A DNA stretch of 5,374 nucleotides from NCBI GenBank assembly GCA_947455285.1, contig CANGOK010000221.1, positions 1 through 5,374 on the forward strand, written 5' to 3'. The stretch comes from Beijerinckiaceae bacterium (GTDB lineage: Bacteria; Pseudomonadota; Alphaproteobacteria; Rhizobiales; Beijerinckiaceae). Of this stretch, positions 1 to 5,374 are shown in pieces; positions within the stretch are counted from its first letter, which is position 1, and each line of letters begins with the position of its first letter. Below the pieces are notes generated by a model. The model did not search any database. It was given only the letters and a program-made list of their open reading frames with translations, and was not told where the DNA came from. Both the position numbers and the translations under genes were made by a program.

Positions 1-108
1 ATCGTCACGAACTGGCTGGACCGGCGCCCGGACATGGAATTCATCGAGCGCCGCCCGTTGGATCATATTGGACTTTTCACCCTGATCCGCATGAAGCGCA
101 GGGCGTAA
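1..108 (+). CDS. C-terminal end of an unidentified protein (partial at 5' edge)
   Basis: An open frame runs from the window edge to a TAA at 106-108 and gives 35 residues, starting IVTNWLDRRPDMEFIERRPL and ending in a basic tail (IRMKRRA). Codons favour G/C in the third position, as in the complete genes, and a strong terminator follows 56 bases after the stop; both support a real gene end. The hydrophobic stretch HIGLFTLIRM followed by basic residues resembles the last beta strand of class I SAM-dependent methyltransferases. That is only an impression from a short fragment, and I do not assign a function. The gene seems to be a separate transcription unit from purA because of the intervening terminator. 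Confidence 0.6.
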   Translation: MVTNWLDRRPDMEFIERRPLDHIGLFTLIRMKRRA

Positions 109-164
109 CTACCGCCCTGAAGCTAGACTCGCCGCGCCCGATCCGCTAATCGAATGGCGCAATG

Positions 165-191
165 AGCCCCGGCCTTGCGCCGGGGTTTTTT
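165..191 (+). terminator. Intrinsic terminator between the upstream gene and purA
   Basis: A 7-bp perfect GC stem pairs CCCCGGC (167-173) with GCCGGGG (179-185) around a 5-base loop, CTTGC. Six T residues follow directly (186-191), and A165-G166 can extend the stem into the T-run. This is a textbook Rho-independent terminator for the gene ending at 108. It also matters for the next gene: it overlaps the longest possible purA reading frame (opening at 175), so the purA start must lie downstream. The purA promoter, if separate, should lie between about 192 and 255, but I see no clear -35/-10 pair there. Confidence 0.9.
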
Positions 192-255
192 CTTGTGGGG
201 GTCGTTCAGCTGGACGGTCGCCCACGCGGCTCTCGAATTGAAGCGATCTACCGCC

Positions 256-1551
256 ATGGCAAACGTCGTCGTCGTCGGCGCCCAGTGGGGCGATGAAGGT
301 AAAGGCAAGATTGTCGACTGGCTGTCCATCGAGGCGGACGTCGTCGTGCGTTTTCAGGGCGGTCATAACGCTGGCCATACGCTCGTCATCGACGGCAAGG
401 TCTACAAACTGTCCCTGCTGCCCTCGGGCATCGTGCGCGGCGGCAAATTGTCGATCATCGGCAATGGCGTGGTCGTGGACCCGCACCACCTCGTCAAGGA
501 AATCGCCGCCATCGAGGCGCAGGGTGTCGTCGTCACCCCGGACAATCTGAAGCTGGCCGAAAACGCGCCGCTGATCCTGTCGCTCCACCGCGAGCTTGAC
601 GCCCACCGCGAGCAGTCCGTGACCGGTGGCGTCAAGATCGGCACGACCATGCGCGGCATCGGCCCGGCCTATGAGGACAAGGCCGGTCGTCGCTCCATTC
701 GCGTGATGGATCTCGCCGAGCCCGACAAGCTCAACGCCAAGATCGAGCGTCTTCTCGCCCACCACAACCCACTGCGCCGGGGCCTTGGCCTTGATGAGAT
801 CAAGGTCGAGACGATCCGCGACGAGCTGATGGCCGTGGCGCCCAAGGTTCTGCCTTTCATGGACGCGACCTGGGACCTGCTCGATGGCCTGCGCCGTCAG
901 GGCAAGCGCATTCTCTTCGAGGGCGCGCAGGGCGCGTTGCTGGACGTTGACCACGGCACCTATCCCTTCGTGACCTCCTCCAACACCGTGGCCGCCAATG
1001 CGGCGACGGGGTCGGGCCTCGGCCCCAAGGCCATCGGTTACGTTCTCGGCATCGCCAAGGCCTACACCACCCGCGTCGGCGGCGGCCCCTTCCCGACCGA
1101 GCTCGAGGACGAGATCGGCCGCACCATTGGCGAGCGTGGCCATGAGTTTGGCACCGTGACCGGCCGCGCCCGTCGTTGCGGCTGGTTCGACGCGGTTCTC
1201 GTGCGCCAGACAGTGAAGACCTCAGGCATTGACGGCATCGCCTTGACGAAGCTCGATATTCTCGACGGCTTCGATGAGGTGAAGGTCTGCGTGCGCTACA
1301 TGCTCGATGGTCAGGAAATCGACCGTCTGCCCGCAAGCCAGGCCGCGCAGGCCCGTGTCCAGCCGATCTACGAAACGATCGAGGGCTGGTCGGGTGCGAC
1401 CGCCGGCGCCCGTTCCTGGGCTGACCTGCCGGCGCAGGCCATCAAATATGTGCGCAGAATCGAGGAGCTGATCGGGGCTCCCGTGGCTTTGCTGTCGACG
1501 AGCCCTGAACGAGGCGATACGATACTGGTTCATAATCCGTTCCAGGACTGA
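256..1551 (+). CDS. purA: Adenylosuccinate synthetase (EC 6.3.4.4)
   Basis: This cytoplasmic enzyme joins IMP and aspartate using GTP to make adenylosuccinate, the first committed step from IMP to AMP. The protein is 431 residues, a normal length for the family. It opens with MANVVVVGAQWGDEGKGK, containing the glycine-rich loop (residues 12-18) and Asp13, with His41 in GGHNAGHT (35-42); by homology to the E. coli enzyme these are the catalytic acid/base pair. Other family signatures are GTTMRGIGPAYEDK (129-142, IMP binding), FEGAQGALLDVDHGTYPFVT (221-240), TTRVGGGPFPTE (271-282), GTVTGRARRCGWFD (299-312) and TKLDILDG (331-338, GTP/base recognition). The ATG at 256 is chosen because it starts exactly at the conserved N terminus. 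An in-frame ATG at 175 would add 27 unconserved residues and sit inside a terminator hairpin. The ribosome binding site is weak (GAAG at 240-243). No terminator follows, so it may be co-transcribed with the gene 67 bases downstream. Confidence 0.98.
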   Translation: MANVVVVGAQWGDEGKGKIVDWLSIEADVVVRFQGGHNAGHTLVIDGKVYKLSLLPSGIVRGGKLSIIGNGVVVDPHHLVKEIAAIEAQGVVVTPDNLKLAENAPLILSLHRELDAHREQSVTGGVKIGTTMRGIGPAYEDKAGRRSIRVMDLAEPDKLNAKIERLLAHHNPLRRGLGLDEIKVETIRDELMAVAPKVLPFMDATWDLLDGLRRQGKRILFEGAQGALLDVDHGTYPFVTSSNTVAANAATGSGLGPKAIGYVLGIAKAYTTRVGGGPFPTELEDEIGRTIGERGHEFGTVTGRARRCGWFDAVLVRQTVKTSGIDGIALTKLDILDGFDEVKVCVRYMLDGQEIDRLPASQAAQARVQPIYETIEGWSGATAGARSWADLPAQAIKYVRRIEELIGAPVALLSTSPERGDTILVHNPFQD

Positions 1552-1618
1552 CGCCTTTCTTATGGCTCAATCTGCGTGCACGGGTTTGTAGTCGAGTAAC
1601 CCCTTTTGAAAAGCGGCG

Positions 1619-2899
1619 ATGGCTGATTATTATCCGTTGCTTGAACGAGCTGTCGCGGGCCTTCCGGAGTCGACCCCGGAGACCCGGCGCGCCATCTATG
1701 AGCGCGCGCGCAAGGCCTTGCTCAATCAGCTGCGCAATGTTCAGCCGCCCGTGCCCGAGAGTTATATCAATCGGGAAAATCAGGCGCTTAATCTCTCCAT
1801 TGCGCAACTTGAGGCGGCTCTGGCGCGCGCGGACGATGCGCCGCCCATTGGCCGCCCTGTAGCGCCAAAACCGCGCACCCTATCCGCCTTTGTCGTCCCC
1901 GAGCCCGAAGTCAAGGCGGCGCCGGACGCCGAAAAGGCGTCGACTGCGCCGCAGCTGCAGGGCGCCACCCGGAATGACGACGTCAAACAGGGTGGCGAAC
2001 CGGGCGGCTCCGATCAGGACGCCTCGGACGAGTCTCGCGATGGGCTTGAGAGCCGCAGGCCCGTCGCCATCGCTCCACCCAAGTCCCCCCCGCATCCCAT
2101 GAAGCGGGTCGCAATACTCGGCGTCATTCTTCTTTCGGCGACCATCGCCGTGGCCGCCTTGGCCATTCGCCTCAAGGACAATCCGCAGGATTACGCCCGC
2201 TCTCGCACCCCGATCAGTCAGGAAGAGCAGGAGCCGGAGGCGCCGGCGGGCAAGCTCATCGACCGCGTCGGCTCCGACCAGACCGGCCGCGCCGGCGCTC
2301 CTGCGCCAGCCAGTTCCGCCGCCAAACCCGCGACGCCTGCTCCCGCTCCCGCCCCAGAGCCCGCGCTGCCTGTGGCGCAACGCGCGGCGATCCTCATCGA
2401 GGCGCCTGACGATCCGCAGAGGGTCAAGACCTTCGTAGGCACGAGCGTTTGGCGCGTTGAGGCTTCAGGTGATCAGTCAGTGCTCGCGGCGGAGATTACG
2501 CTGCCTGAGGCCAAGCTCGCCGTGGCCATGCGCATGACGCGCAACACCGATCCCAAGCTACCCGCCAGCCATACGATTGAGTTTCGCTTCTCTCCGACGT
2601 CCGGTGCTGACCCCATGGGCATTGCTGAGATCGAAACGCCCCAGATGCGTATCGAAGATTCGGCGAATGGCGCACCTCTCGCTGGCGTTTCCGCAGCCAT
2701 CACGCCCAATTATTTCCTCGTTGGCCTCTCCAACGGCGACAAGCTGGCGACCCGCAACATGGACCTCATGCGTGAGCGCGGTTGGTTCGATGTTCCCATG
2801 GTGCTGAGCAACGGGCGCAACGCCAAGCTGACCTTTGAAAAGGGCGCTTCCGGCGACCGGGCGCTTTCGCAGGTCATGCAGGCCTGGGACAAACAATAG
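1619..2899 (+). CDS. Conserved hypothetical single-pass membrane protein
   Basis: The product is 426 residues. Its N terminus (MADYYPLLERAVAGLPESTP, then RRAIYERARKALLNQLR) resembles a conserved hypothetical protein I recall from Hyphomicrobiales; no function is known to me. Visible layout: a predicted helical, charged N-terminal domain (about 1-71); a low-complexity acidic/polar linker (about 72-160); one hydrophobic segment (164-183) preceded by Lys162-Arg163, which fits a signal anchor with the N terminus inside; an Ala/Pro-rich linker (225-252) like those that hold domains away from the membrane; and a C-terminal domain (about 255-426), probably periplasmic and rich in beta strands, with conserved-looking RAAILIEAPDDPQ and WRVEA segments. 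It has no cleavable signal peptide at its start. The start is ATG 1619 with a weak GAAAAG site (1608-1613). It lies 67 bases after purA with no terminator between, so co-transcription is possible, but a link to purine synthesis is not shown. Confidence 0.9.
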   Translation: MADYYPLLERAVAGLPESTPETRRAIYERARKALLNQLRNVQPPVPESYINRENQALNLSIAQLEAALARADDAPPIGRPVAPKPRTLSAFVVPEPEVKAAPDAEKASTAPQLQGATRNDDVKQGGEPGGSDQDASDESRDGLESRRPVAIAPPKSPPHPMKRVAILGVILLSATIAVAALAIRLKDNPQDYARSRTPISQEEQEPEAPAGKLIDRVGSDQTGRAGAPAPASSAAKPATPAPAPAPEPALPVAQRAAILIEAPDDPQRVKTFVGTSVWRVEASGDQSVLAAEITLPEAKLAVAMRMTRNTDPKLPASHTIEFRFSPTSGADPMGIAEIETPQMRIEDSANGAPLAGVSAAITPNYFLVGLSNGDKLATRNMDLMRERGWFDVPMVLSNGRNAKLTFEKGASGDRALSQVMQAWDKQ

Positions 2900-2951
2900 G
2901 CGGCGATCGGGCTGTCAGGAACAGGCGGCCGGGATCAGGCGTTGCCATTGC

Positions 2952-3353
2952 ATGAAAACCCGCTCCGTTCTGAAACGGTCCATTGCCTCGCCCATGCCCC
3001 CGCCCAGCGGGGAGCAGGCGTCGATATTCCTGGCGAACATCCCCACACCCACGCCTGTCTGGGGCTACGATGGCGCGCGGCTTGGATATGGTCGGGGACT
3101 GGCCCTAGATCAGGCCAGCGGGCAGACGCTTTGTCTGCTCGTGGGGCGGGGGCTGACCGTGCGCAGATTCCGGCCCATTCCTTGGGCTGCGCTGCGCTAT
3201 GATCCGCGTTCGCTCGGCTATGTCGCCGATGTCTGCGCCGAGCTTTTCATGCAGGGGCCGGTTTGGATCAACGCCGCCCTGGAGGCGCCGGCCTGCGTCA
3301 GGCGAGCGCATCTTTATTACGACGTCTATCATGAGCGGCAGGAGCAGACCTGA
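2952..3353 (+). CDS. Small PRC-barrel-like protein
   Basis: The product is 133 residues with no signal peptide or membrane segment. Residues about 38-95 follow the pattern of PRC-barrel proteins of alphaproteobacteria: a D-G-x-x-x-G-Y-G turn (40-47), a beta strand after LDQASGQ (52-58, like the usual 'D..sGkv'), then PIPWAALRYD (75-84), matching the typical 'PIPWsaLkYD', followed by GYVADV (89-94). The end (YYDVYHERQ, 122-130) resembles the 'YY' close of these proteins. PRC barrels often mediate protein or RNA contacts (RimM, photosynthetic reaction-centre H subunit); no partner is evident here. The start is uncertain. ATG 2952 has only a distant AGG (2937-2939), and ATG 2994 would give 119 residues and remove a Pro-rich basic leader. 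An in-frame ATG at 2835 overlaps the previous gene by 65 bases and encodes an Arg-rich shadow, so I reject it. It is 52 bases after the preceding gene, in the same direction. Confidence 0.72.
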   Translation: MKTRSVLKRSIASPMPPPSGEQASIFLANIPTPTPVWGYDGARLGYGRGLALDQASGQTLCLLVGRGLTVRRFRPIPWAALRYDPRSLGYVADVCAELFMQGPVWINAALEAPACVRRAHLYYDVYHERQEQT

Positions 3354-3391
3354 TTGGCGCAGGCGGGGTGCGCGGTCGGGCTTTTTGGATT

Positions 3392-3417
3392 AGAAGGGAT
3401 GCTTCTCTGTCCCCTTC
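3392..3417 (+). other. Two mutually exclusive short hairpins in the transporter leader
   Basis: AGAAG (3392-3396) can pair with CTTCT (3402-3406) around a 5-base loop, or GAAGGG (3393-3398) can pair with CCCTTC (3412-3417) around a 13-base loop. The two structures share the same 5' arm, so only one can form at a time, and the second ends 12 bases before the TTG start at 3430. This could influence access to the start codon, but 5-6 bp stems arise readily by chance in a GC-rich genome and no known riboswitch is recognisable. Confidence 0.2.
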
Positions 3418-3429
3418 GCCGGATTTCTC

Positions 3430-4344
3430 TTGTCCATTCTCAAGACCGTTTTGCGCCGCGCTTACGACAATCCTTGGCTGCTGATTGCGCTAAGTTGCGT
3501 CTTCTGGGCCGGCAATACGGTCGCCGCACGCGTCGCCATTGGCGAGATATCGCCAATGCTGATGGTGACGGCGCGCTGGGCGATCGCTGCGATCGTGGTC
3601 CTTATTCTCGGCCGCCGACAGCTCCTTGAGGCCTGGCCCGACCTGGCTCCGCATTGGATTCACGTAGGCCTCATGGGCTTCTTCGGGTTCACGGTGTTTC
3701 AGGCGCTTTATTACGTGTCGGCGCATTATACGACAGGCGTCAATCTGGCGATCATTCAAGGTGTGAGTCCTGTCGTCATGCTTGTGGGCGCGTGGATCAT
3801 GTGGGGCCAACGCATCACGGCCATCCAAATGATCGGATTCCTTCTCACCATGGTGGGCGTCGCGCTTGTCGCGACGCGGGGCGACCTTTCGGCGCTGCTC
3901 AGGCTTGATTTCCGCGCGGGCGATCTTGGCGTGCTCGCCTCCGCCATCGTCTATTCAGGTTATGCGCTCTCTCTGCGCAATCGTCCCAAGGCGTCAGCCA
4001 TGGGCTTTTTCATCGTCATGGTCTTCGCCGGGTTTTTCACCTCCCTGCCGCTGCTGATCTGGGAAGCCTATGTGGGTCAGGCCTTCATGCCGACGCCGAA
4101 GGGCTGGGCGGCCTTGCTCTATGCGGCGATTTTTCCTTCCTTGCTGGCGCAGCTTTTCTTCATCCGTTCTGTTGAAATCATCGGCCCCAGCCGCGTGGCG
4201 CTTTTTTATAACGTCACGCCTGTCATGGGCGCGATCTTCGCAGTGGTCCTGCTGGGCGAGCTTTTCGAACTGCATCAGGCTCTGGCGCTCGCCTTCGTCA
4301 TCGGCGGGGTGATCCTTGCCGAGAAACTGGGAAAACGTCCGTGA
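3430..4344 (+). CDS. EamA-family (DMT superfamily) inner-membrane transporter, first of a pair
   Basis: The product is 304 residues, very hydrophobic, with about ten predicted membrane helices in two EamA repeats (about 18-148 and 165-298), the usual architecture and length for the drug/metabolite transporter superfamily. Visible landmarks are NPWLL and WAGNTVAAR in helix 1, GEISPM (38-43) before helix 2, GVNLAIIQGV (103-112) in helix 4, and SVEIIGPSRVALF (247-259), typical of the start of helix 9 in this family, ending with an AEKLGKR tail. Members move amino acids, drugs, purines or other small metabolites, usually as exporters; the substrate cannot be told from sequence. The start is TTG at 3430: the frame has a stop at 3391-3393 and no other start codon before it, and a later ATG would delete helix 1. 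A short GGA (3421-3423) is the only ribosome binding signal, so translation may be modest. It overlaps the next gene by 4 bases. Confidence 0.93.
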   Translation: MSILKTVLRRAYDNPWLLIALSCVFWAGNTVAARVAIGEISPMLMVTARWAIAAIVVLILGRRQLLEAWPDLAPHWIHVGLMGFFGFTVFQALYYVSAHYTTGVNLAIIQGVSPVVMLVGAWIMWGQRITAIQMIGFLLTMVGVALVATRGDLSALLRLDFRAGDLGVLASAIVYSGYALSLRNRPKASAMGFFIVMVFAGFFTSLPLLIWEAYVGQAFMPTPKGWAALLYAAIFPSLLAQLFFIRSVEIIGPSRVALFYNVTPVMGAIFAVVLLGELFELHQALALAFVIGGVILAEKLGKRP

Positions 4345-5258
4345 CGGAAGAGGGGGCGCGCAGACCCCTGCCGTCGCGCATCACCCGCAATCCATGGCTG
4401 CTATTGACGTTCAGTTCCATCGTCTGGGGCGGCAATGTCGTGGCCGCGCGCTGGGCGGTTGGCGAGATTTCGCCCATGGCGCTTGTCGGCCTGCGCTGGA
4501 TCGTCGTTTTCGCCATCGTCGCTTTCATGATGCGCGGGCGGTTCGTTGCGACCTTGCGTTCGCTCGCCCCCCATTGGGCCTATCTCTTGCCCATGGGCGC
4601 GGTGGGCTTCACGCTCTCCAACGCCATGCTTTACGAGGGCGCCCGTTTCACGAACGGCGTCAATCTCGCCATCATTCAGGGCGTGTTGCCGGTGCTGGTG
4701 CTGGCGGGCGCGCGCATCGTTTATGGCGTCAGGACGGGCCTCGTGCGCTGGATCGGCGTCGCCATCACCATGGCGGGGATTCTTCTGATCGCGACCGAGG
4801 GCGAGCCCGCGCGCATCCTCGAACTGCAGATCAACAAGGGCGACTTCTTCGCATTTCTGGGCGCGGCGATCTATGCAGCCTTCACGCTCGCTTTGCGAAA
4901 GAAGCCGCCGCTTTCCGCCATGGCCTTCTTCATGGGAATTGCGCTCGCGGCTTTGGTTTCCTCTGCTCCCGCTATGCTGGTTGAAGCATGGCTGGGCGCC
5001 GCTATATGGCCGGGCTGGCAGGGTCTTATGGTGCTGCTCTACGTGGCGGTCTTCACTTCGATCATCGGACAGATCTGCTGGATCAGAGCGGTCGAGATCA
5101 TCGGGCCGGGGCGCGCGGGCGTGTTCCAGAATCTCGTGCCGGTTTTTGGCGCGATTCTCTCGGTGGTTGTGCTGCGCGAGACCTTCCATTGGCACCACGC
5201 TGCTTCGCTCGGTCTCGTACTGACGGGCCTGTTCATTTCGGAGCTTGGCAGGCGCTGA
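4341..5258 (+). CDS. EamA-family (DMT superfamily) inner-membrane transporter, second of a pair
   Basis: The product is 305 residues with about ten predicted helices and two EamA repeats (about 22-152 and 168-300). It is a close paralogue of the preceding transporter: after an extra polar N-terminal leader (1-16) the two align nearly without gaps, sharing NPWLL, VAAR, GEISPM (41-46), LAPHW, GVNLAIIQGV (106-115), LSAMAFF/ASAMGFF and AVEIIGPGR/SVEIIGPSR (250-258). Over the first 37 aligned residues from NPW I count 23 identities. The GTG start at 4341 overlaps the upstream TGA stop in the sequence GTGA (4341-4344), and GGGAAAA (4329-4335) lies 5 bases upstream, so translation is probably coupled. 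The pair most likely arose by tandem duplication followed by divergence. The two could differ in substrate or act together; the substrate is unknown. A terminator follows 9 bases after the stop. Confidence 0.94.
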   Translation: MTEEGARRPLPSRITRNPWLLLTFSSIVWGGNVVAARWAVGEISPMALVGLRWIVVFAIVAFMMRGRFVATLRSLAPHWAYLLPMGAVGFTLSNAMLYEGARFTNGVNLAIIQGVLPVLVLAGARIVYGVRTGLVRWIGVAITMAGILLIATEGEPARILELQINKGDFFAFLGAAIYAAFTLALRKKPPLSAMAFFMGIALAALVSSAPAMLVEAWLGAAIWPGWQGLMVLLYVAVFTSIIGQICWIRAVEIIGPGRAGVFQNLVPVFGAILSVVVLRETFHWHHAASLGLVLTGLFISELGRR

Positions 5259-5261
5259 AAT

Positions 5262-5298
5262 AAAAAAGGCGCCGGATCGCTCCGACGCCTCTTTGTTT
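5262..5298. terminator. Bidirectional intrinsic terminator between convergent genes
   Basis: GGCGCCGGA (5268-5276) pairs with TCCGACGCC (5281-5289) around a TCGC loop; the only fault in the 9-bp stem is one C-A mismatch. On the plus strand the stem is followed by a T-rich tract, TCTTTGTTT (5290-5298). On the minus strand the six A residues at 5262-5267 become a clean T-run after the same stem. It sits between the stop of the second transporter (5258) and the stop of the minus-strand gene (5317), exactly where a shared terminator would be expected. Confidence 0.88.
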
Positions 5299-5314
5299 CG
5301 ATGATCTGACGCGA

Positions 5315-5374
5315 TCAGAACTTGAGCGCCTTGGCCTGCTTCACGCCGGGGATCTGCTGCACCTTGGCGAGCAC
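5315..5374 (-). CDS. C-terminal end of a minus-strand gene, probably D-3-phosphoglycerate dehydrogenase (ACT domain)
   Basis: Read on the minus strand from the window edge, the frame gives VLAKVQQIPGVKQAKALKF and then a TGA (plus-strand 5317-5315). The pattern 'VL.K...IPGV..AK.L.F' fits the last helix and strand of an ACT regulatory domain, and it resembles the C termini of SerA from alphaproteobacteria, which I recall often being encoded near purA. SerA oxidises 3-phosphoglycerate in the first step of serine synthesis. Only 19 residues are visible, so another small ACT-like or ferredoxin-fold protein is possible, and I leave the symbol empty. The minus-strand T-run of the terminator hairpin just beyond its stop supports a real gene end here. 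Confidence 0.6.
   Translation of the reverse strand: MLAKVQQIPGVKQAKALKF

Noticed and set aside
192..255. Promoter for purA (TTGTGG at 193-198 as a -35 element)
   Set aside because: No acceptable -10 element lies 16-18 bases downstream. The region is GC-rich and the match is no better than chance.
109..1143. Long minus-strand open frame (344 codons) opposite purA
   Set aside because: It is the reverse-frame shadow of a highly GC-biased, certain gene. Its composition (rich in Gly, Ala, Asp, Arg and His) has no recognisable motif, and it runs back into the terminator region.
1603..1613. Small palindrome CTTTTGAAAAG before the hypothetical gene as an operator
   Set aside because: It is short and A/T-simple, overlaps the likely ribosome binding region and occurs once; nothing supports a binding site.
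1880..2380. Minus-strand frame of 166 codons opposite the hypothetical membrane protein
   Set aside because: It is Arg/Gly-rich and lies opposite the low-complexity linker and Ala/Pro region, where stop codons are rare on both strands. No motif is seen.
3357..3386. Possible terminator after the PRC-like gene (GCGCA/TGCGC hairpin, then TTTTT)
   Set aside because: The stem is only 5 bp with a 7-base loop, and the T-run starts 8 bases after the stem, so it does not have the geometry of an intrinsic terminator.
3354..3629. Plus-strand frame of 91 codons starting with TTG right after the PRC-like gene
   Set aside because: It has no ribosome binding site and overlaps the first transporter by 200 bases in another frame. 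The Arg-rich product lacks any motif.
4316..4984. Plus-strand frame of 222 codons overlapping both transporters
   Set aside because: It is out of frame with two well-supported transporter genes. The product is Arg/His/Gly-rich and low-complexity, typical of a +1 shadow.
4401..5198. Long minus-strand open frame (265 codons) opposite the second transporter
   Set aside because: It is extremely rich in His, Arg, Asp and Glu, which is what the reverse complement of a hydrophobic membrane-protein gene gives. It has no plausible domain.

Overview
The window looks like ordinary chromosomal DNA of a GC-rich alphaproteobacterium, most likely of the order Hyphomicrobiales (Rhizobiales). The codons are strongly biased to G or C in the third position. 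The adenylosuccinate synthetase reads like alphaproteobacterial versions. The gene after it starts like a conserved hypothetical protein I associate with that order. This placement is from memory of protein families, not from a search.

Layout: (1) 1-108 is the 3' end of a plus-strand gene whose product I cannot identify, followed by a strong intrinsic terminator at 165-191. (2) purA, complete, at 256-1551. (3) A 426-residue conserved protein at 1619-2899 with one membrane-spanning segment, a Pro/Ala-rich linker and a large domain that is probably periplasmic. (4) A 133-residue protein at 2952-3353 that resembles a PRC-barrel domain. (5) Two adjacent, clearly paralogous 10-helix EamA/DMT-type transporters at 3430-4344 and 4341-5258; the second starts inside the stop codon of the first. 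(6) A hairpin at 5268-5289 flanked by an A-run and a T-rich tract, which can act as a terminator in both directions. (7) The last 19 codons of a minus-strand gene at 5315-5374, probably the ACT-domain end of D-3-phosphoglycerate dehydrogenase (serA).

All complete genes lie on the plus strand, and I see no convincing terminator between purA and the second transporter, so they could be one transcription unit bounded by the two terminators. purA supplies the first committed step from IMP to AMP. If the minus-strand tail is serA, serine biosynthesis (a source of glycine and one-carbon units for purines) lies convergently next door. The roles of the hypothetical membrane protein, the PRC-like protein and the transporter substrates cannot be read from sequence alone.

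There are no tRNA or rRNA genes, insertion sequences, CRISPR arrays or phage features in the window, and no gene-free stretch above 300 bases. The longest gap between genes is 147 bases (109-255). I did not find a convincing new biological system. The points most worth following are the coupled transporter pair and the two poorly characterised proteins beside purA.
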